From Massilia rhizosphaerae (GTDB taxonomy: Bacteria; Pseudomonadota; Gammaproteobacteria; Burkholderiales; Burkholderiaceae_D): a DNA stretch of 64,000 nt. The number at the start of each line of letters is the position of its first letter. Position 1 is the stretch's first letter. Positions 60,092-64,000 of the stretch are shown here, piece after piece. The stretch lies in assembly GCF_016093545.1 (NCBI RefSeq), contig NZ_JADKYX010000007.1:62001-126000 (forward strand), given 5' to 3'. The translations under genes and the position numbers were made by a program. The notes under the pieces were generated by a model. The model was not told the DNA's origin and searched no databases. It saw only the letters and a list, made by a program, of their open reading frames with translations.

Positions 60092-61129
60092 TCAGGCGGA
60101 CACCGTCCACGCCCCGTCCGCATACACGCGTTCGTCGTCCAGGTAGACCGCATCCGTCACGACGAACACGTCGATGTGGTAGCGCGCGTCCTTGCGCTTG
60201 AAGCCCGGCTTGGCGTACACGCCGTGCTTGGCGCCCAGCGACAGGTGGATGCCGCACATGCGCTCGTAGGTGCCGATGTCGTCCACGCGGCGCTCGCGCG
60301 TGAAGGCGCGGTTCATGCCGAAGCCCAGTTCGCGCACCCACACCTCGCCCTCGTCGCGGCGGATGATGTCGAGGACTTCCCGGAACGCCGGCGTGGCGTT
60401 CTCCGCGCCGACGACGCGGCCCTTGTCGATGACCAGCGTGATGGGTTCCGCGGGCCGGTTGACGAGGTAGGACGTGTCGCCGAACACGTGCACCTGCGCG
60501 CGGCCGCCGACGGCTTCCAGGTCCCGCGCTTCCGTGAACACTTCGCCGATCGGGAACTGGCCGCCGGCGTTGTGCATCGCGCGGTAGTCGCCCACGTTCA
60601 GTTTCGCGGACTCGAAGGGCGACGCGAACACGAGGACGTCGCCGCCGCCATGCACCTCGGCGCGGCGGGCGCGGTCGATGCGGGCCTTCAGCGCGTGGCC
60701 CACGCCGCGGAAGTACGCGGGGTCGTAGGCCAGCGCCTCGATGTAGTGCTCGCCCTGGCTGCCCGGCATGCGCGACAGGTGCACGTGCTCGATCACTTTC
60801 AATCCCAGCTTGAACAATTCCACGCGCAGGCGGAAACCGTCCAGCCGGAAGTTCGTCGACTGCACGAGCACGACCAGGTCCTGCGGCGCCAAGGTGCGGA
60901 ACGTCGCGAGCACCTCGCCGGGCGCGACGGCGTCGAAGTCGATGAAGGTCGCGTCGGGCAGGTTGCGCCGATAGGCCTCCACGAGCGCGCCGGCCAATGC
61001 CGTGCGGGTATCGAAGACGACCAGCGCGCGCCGCTCGCGGGTGTGTTCGAGCGCGATCGCGAGCACGTCGCGCAAGTGCGCGGTGGCGGCGGCGATGGAG
61101 GCGGCGGGCAGGGTGGCGGTGGACGTCAT
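60092..61129 (-). CDS. M29 aminopeptidase/NicX-like metalloprotein
   Basis: ATG 61129 (MTSTATLPAASIAAATAHLR) gives 345 residues. The C-terminal half, NVGDYRAMHNAGGQFPIGEV, IDKGRVVGAENATPAFREVL, VRELGFGMNRAFTRERRVDD and CGIHLSLGAKHGVYAKPGFK, resembles the M29 peptidase fold shared with NicX (2,5-dihydroxypyridine dioxygenase), including the Glu, His and Asp metal ligands. It could be a peptidase or a ring-cleaving dioxygenase. The pairing with PhyH suggests a small catabolic or modification unit. Confidence 0.7.
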   Translation of the reverse strand: MTSTATLPAASIAAATAHLRDVLAIALEHTRERRALVVFDTRTALAGALVEAYRRNLPDATFIDFDAVAPGEVLATFRTLAPQDLVVLVQSTNFRLDGFRLRVELFKLGLKVIEHVHLSRMPGSQGEHYIEALAYDPAYFRGVGHALKARIDRARRAEVHGGGDVLVFASPFESAKLNVGDYRAMHNAGGQFPIGEVFTEARDLEAVGGRAQVHVFGDTSYLVNRPAEPITLVIDKGRVVGAENATPAFREVLDIIRRDEGEVWVRELGFGMNRAFTRERRVDDIGTYERMCGIHLSLGAKHGVYAKPGFKRKDARYHIDVFVVTDAVYLDDERVYADGAWTVSA

Positions 61130-61242
61130 GGCGCGGATCGGTAGGGAGGACAACCCGGCATTATACGTCGACCATGTGCTTGCGGCAGCGCAGGAACCGC
61201 CGGGCCGGATTGCTGCACAGTCTGGCTGTCAGGAGTGTCATC

Positions 61243-61788
61243 ATGTTGATTCATAAAGGAAATGTTCTTAAACGTAAATCGGCCAGCCTGTTGCTGGCGG
61301 CCGCGCTGGCAGGTCTCGCGGGTCCGCTGCCGGCCGCGCCCCCCCGAGCCGCTGCGCCCGCCGCGGGGCTGCGCGCGCCGGAGGCCGTCGCCGCGGAATT
61401 CTATGGCTGGTATCTGCAGACGCTGGACGCCGACCAGGACCCGTTGAGCGACCGTTACGACCGCCTGAATGCCTACGTCGCCCGGCCCCTCGTCGATCAG
61501 TTGCTGAAGCGCCTGCAGGCGACGGACGCCGGCCGCACGGCGGCGGGCGACTACTTCCTGCAGGCGTCCCGCATCCGCGGCGCATGGCTGCATGGGCGCG
61601 TGCAGGCCGTGACCTTGCGGCGGCAGGCGCGCAGTGCGGACGTCCTCGTCACGCTCGACGGCGACGGCGACGCGAAGCACGAGGTGGTGCTCGCGATGGT
61701 GCTGGACAACCGCGTCTGGAAGATCCGCCAGGTGACCCGCGCGGCATTGGATCTGTCCGAAAGTTCCCCGGTCCGGCCCGGCATTTGA
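61243..61788 (+). CDS. Exported DUF3828-like protein
   Basis: ATG 61243 follows AGGAG. The 181-residue product has a basic start (MLIHKGNVLKRKSASLLLAA) and a signal peptide cut near LPAAP. The mature part, AEFYGWYLQTLDADQDPLSD and YFLQASRIRGAWLHG to VVLAMVLDNRVWKIRQV, matches DUF3828-type periplasmic proteins of unknown function. Nothing in the sequence points to a substrate. Confidence 0.7.
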   Translation: MLIHKGNVLKRKSASLLLAAALAGLAGPLPAAPPRAAAPAAGLRAPEAVAAEFYGWYLQTLDADQDPLSDRYDRLNAYVARPLVDQLLKRLQATDAGRTAAGDYFLQASRIRGAWLHGRVQAVTLRRQARSADVLVTLDGDGDAKHEVVLAMVLDNRVWKIRQVTRAALDLSESSPVRPGI

Positions 61789-61922
61789 TCCCGGAAGCAC
61801 AGTCACGCGCTACCCCGTGAACAGGGCGCCGTCGCCTTGATCCCGGCGCTATGATTCCAAAACGATAACGGCCCACGTGCGCGCGGGCCGCGATCCCTTT
61901 TGACGAATCGACGGTGGAGCGC

Positions 61923-63419
61923 ATGGCATACCGATGGGAAACGCCGACCAGCGTCTGGCTGGAGGATGAGCGCAGCGGGCAGTTCGTGCCGGTGTCCAGC
62001 GACGGGCTGGGCCGGATCGACTGGCAGGCCTCGGCACGCGGCCGCCTGGCCGATTGCGCCCACCTGCTCGGCGCCTCGCTGCCGCTGTCCTGCGACCACG
62101 CGGCCATCTATCCCGAAGGGTTCGCGTTCTGTCCCGCCTGCGGGCGGCCGCTCGAACGCCTCGGCGCCGTGCAGGCGCGCCGTCCCGACTGGTGGGGACC
62201 GCACGCGGACGCGCTGCTGCCCCGGCACGTGCCGCATGGCTTGCCCGTGACGTCGCTGGCGCTGGGCGACAGCCTCGAGGAACGGCCGCCCGCGCCGGAC
62301 GTCGGCCGCTGCGACGCCGCGCTGCCGCCCCCGCCCAACGCCCACTGCGTGTTCGCGGCCGCCACGTACGGCTTTCCCGAACAGCGCCTGCTCGCCCTCG
62401 CGCCGGGGCGCGGCGTGCTGCAGTACTGGGATCCGCTGGCCGAAGTCTGGCACGTGATGATGCCGGAAGAGGGCGCGGCCGATCTCGCGTTCGGCGCGTC
62501 CGACTACGGCTGGCTGCCCATGCCGCAACTGCAGGTGCCCGCGCGCCGCGGCGACGTGGCGCTCGTGCCCACCGCGGGCGGCCTGTACCGCCTGGTCGTC
62601 AACCCGGTCAGCGAGACGTGCCGGACGGAGGCCGTGCTGGCCGCGCCCGTCGCCGCCGCGCCGGGCCTGATGCGGCGCCAGCTGGGCGTCCTCGTGCGCA
62701 ATCCGGGCGGCACCCTCGGCCTGTGCGCGCTCGGCGCGGACCTGTCCCCGGGGCCGCAATTCGACTGCGGCGCGCTGCCGCTGTCCGGCTGGACGCGGCC
62801 CATCGGCTACGACGGCCAGCTGTTCTGGCTGCACGGCGAGGGGCAGCTCGTCTGGCGTCCCGGCGAGGCGCCGCGCTGGCTGGCGTGGCCCGACACCTGG
62901 CTGCCCAGCCTCGACCTCGGCGGCCCCACCTTGAGCCGCGACGGCCGCATGTGGCTGATCGGGCATGACGGCCAGTCATACTCGTTCCTCGAGCTGGGGA
63001 GCGACCGGCCGCAGCGCGAGTGCATCGACGGCGCGCGCCTCGGCTTCGCGAACCTGCTGTTCCGCCGTGGCCATCCGGTCGTCGACGAACCGTGGTCCGG
63101 CGAGCACGTCGAGGACCAGCACGAGGACGACTCGCTCGTCCTGCCGCTGCTGCGCAGCTTCAACAACAACCGCAGCCAGCCCAGCGGGCTCGTGCTGCGC
63201 TTCCACAAATACACGGGCCGCGCCGAAGAGGCGCTGGCCAACCGCGTGATCGCCCGCACCACGGTGGAGTGGATCGGCCGGCGCAACGTGATCCTGGACG
63301 AAGTGGCGCGCCTGGCGCGGCCGCTCGAATGCGTGCCCTTCGTCTACGCCAACCGCCTGTGGCTGCACCACCCCGACTGGAACCGGATCCGCGGCTGGAA
63401 CCTGGACGCGCCGACGTGA
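61923..63419 (+). CDS. Hypothetical protein with zinc-ribbon-like Cys motif, 498 residues
   Basis: ATG 61923 has GGAG 4 bases upstream; GTG 61914 is an alternative. I do not recognise the protein. Residues 45-80 contain Cys45, Cys57 and CPAC (Cys70, Cys73), and could bind zinc. Residues about 100-430 alternate short beta-like segments with GxLYRL, GQLFWLHGEGQLVWRPGEAP and DGRMWLIGHDGQSY, as in a beta-propeller. No signal peptide is seen. The stop overlaps the GTG of the next, exported, gene, so the two are coupled and probably act together. Confidence 0.7.
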   Translation: MAYRWETPTSVWLEDERSGQFVPVSSDGLGRIDWQASARGRLADCAHLLGASLPLSCDHAAIYPEGFAFCPACGRPLERLGAVQARRPDWWGPHADALLPRHVPHGLPVTSLALGDSLEERPPAPDVGRCDAALPPPPNAHCVFAAATYGFPEQRLLALAPGRGVLQYWDPLAEVWHVMMPEEGAADLAFGASDYGWLPMPQLQVPARRGDVALVPTAGGLYRLVVNPVSETCRTEAVLAAPVAAAPGLMRRQLGVLVRNPGGTLGLCALGADLSPGPQFDCGALPLSGWTRPIGYDGQLFWLHGEGQLVWRPGEAPRWLAWPDTWLPSLDLGGPTLSRDGRMWLIGHDGQSYSFLELGSDRPQRECIDGARLGFANLLFRRGHPVVDEPWSGEHVEDQHEDDSLVLPLLRSFNNNRSQPSGLVLRFHKYTGRAEEALANRVIARTTVEWIGRRNVILDEVARLARPLECVPFVYANRLWLHHPDWNRIRGWNLDAPT

Positions 63420-64000
63420 GGGCCGCACGCCGCTTCGCCGCGATCCTCGCCCTGTGCGCGCTGTCCGGCATGGCGCCGGCGCGGGCCGTGCCGCAGGTGG
63501 TGCTGGTCCAGAATTCGGGCTGGATGGAGCCGTTCTACACCGATCCGCAGTCGCAATTCAAGCCGCTGGTGGCGGCGCTGGCGGCCAGCGTCGCGCAGCC
63601 GGGCGACGCGCTCGTGCTGGCCGCGTTCAACCAGTCGCTGCCCGGCGCGCCGTCGCCGCGCGCCCTGCTGTCCGAGCAGGTGACGAGCGCCACACCCGCG
63701 CACGTGCGGGCCGCGCTGGCGGCGCTCGGCACGGCGCACAAGCCCGGCGCCGCGGCGCTGGCCGACACCGACCTGGGCGAGGCGGTCGAGACGACCATCA
63801 GCCGGGTGCTGGACGGGAAGGGCGGTCTCGTCTGGCTCGTGACGAACAACCGCAACAGCCCGAACAACGACCAGGCAACGGCCCAGCGCAACCGCGAATT
63901 CTATGCGTTGATCCACCGTGGCGCGGCCATCACGACGGCGCTCGCGTTCCCGCTGCGCATGCCGGTCGTGGGCCGGCATTACCGCGCCAACGGCCTGATG
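63416..64000 (+). CDS. Exported vWA-like protein, 5' part (continues past window)
   Basis: GTG 63416 overlaps the previous stop as GTGA, and the frame is open for 195 codons to the window end. A signal peptide ends near PARAVP (residue about 24). VVLVQNSGWMEPFYTD is at the place of the first strand and MIDAS loop of a von Willebrand A domain, with QNSGW instead of DxSxS. LVLAAFNQSLP and GLVWLVTNNRNSPNND fit later strands. The altered metal motif suggests a non-canonical or metal-free vWA fold. The C-terminus is not visible. Confidence 0.6.
   Translation, partial: MRAARRFAAILALCALSGMAPARAVPQVVLVQNSGWMEPFYTDPQSQFKPLVAALAASVAQPGDALVLAAFNQSLPGAPSPRALLSEQVTSATPAHVRAALAALGTAHKPGAAALADTDLGEAVETTISRVLDGKGGLVWLVTNNRNSPNNDQATAQRNREFYALIHRGAAITTALAFPLRMPVVGRHYRANGLM

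Overview
The window looks like a chromosomal segment of a high-GC betaproteobacterium of the Oxalobacteraceae (Massilia/Telluria type). This is inferred from gene content and order: the housekeeping run yebC-purD-hemF-nadD-rsfS-rlmH-maf-rng, LPS core genes of betaproteobacterial type, PEP-CTERM proteins, secreted GH74 and GH13 polysaccharide hydrolases, and strong G/C preference at third codon positions. That codon bias also produces very long open frames opposite real genes, which I have ignored. The window starts inside dnaE and ends inside a secreted protein gene.

Layout. 1-7.9 kb: end of dnaE, a chemoreceptor, and an LPS block (GT2 glycosyltransferase, O-antigen ligase, MsbA, heptosyltransferase WaaF). 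7.9-13.2 kb: a VirK/DUF535 gene behind three perfect 10-bp direct repeats, a GH1-like/RmlD-like fusion protein, a small conserved-looking gene and an acyl-CoA ligase. 13.3-22.8 kb: a formate module with an OxlT-type antiporter, a two-subunit NAD-linked formate dehydrogenase (NuoE/NuoF fusion plus molybdo/tungstopterin subunit), FdhD, and a TupBCA tungstate transporter. The four genes from fdhA to the TupC ATPase overlap by ATGA at each junction, which suggests a tungsten enzyme made together with its metal uptake system. 22.8-29.2 kb: a GT9 transferase and the operon hemF-nadD-rsfS-rlmH-maf-rng.

29.2-37.3 kb is an accessory island sitting between hemF and purD. It holds two tandem copies of one cassette: a conserved leader region, an 11-codon mini-ORF, a GC hairpin, a GH74 xyloglucanase-like lipoprotein and a small PEP-CTERM-like protein. 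A NodB-type polysaccharide deacetylase follows. 37.3-47.8 kb: purD, yebC, a DUF2182 membrane protein, a DMT transporter, mgsA, a quinone oxidoreductase, a DUF4136 lipoprotein, pepN, fbp and tRNA-Thr(CGU). 48.1-64 kb: a DUF883-like protein with a Ser/Gly-rich domain, a DUF3147 protein, a DUF1800/DUF1501 pair, a 2OG-Fe dioxygenase, a canonical PEP-CTERM protein, LplT, a membrane GGDEF enzyme, a GH13 amylase, an NmrA-like reductase, a PhyH/M29-like pair, a DUF3828 protein, and an unexplained pair (zinc-ribbon protein plus secreted vWA-like protein) running off the end.

A family of GTGGG...CCCAC palindromes recurs at five places, each within about 25 nt of, or across, the stop codon of a plus-strand gene. 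The observations most worth following up are the duplicated GH74 cassette with its leader mini-ORFs, the tungsten/formate cluster, the three-repeat element before virK, and the unknown pair at the right edge.
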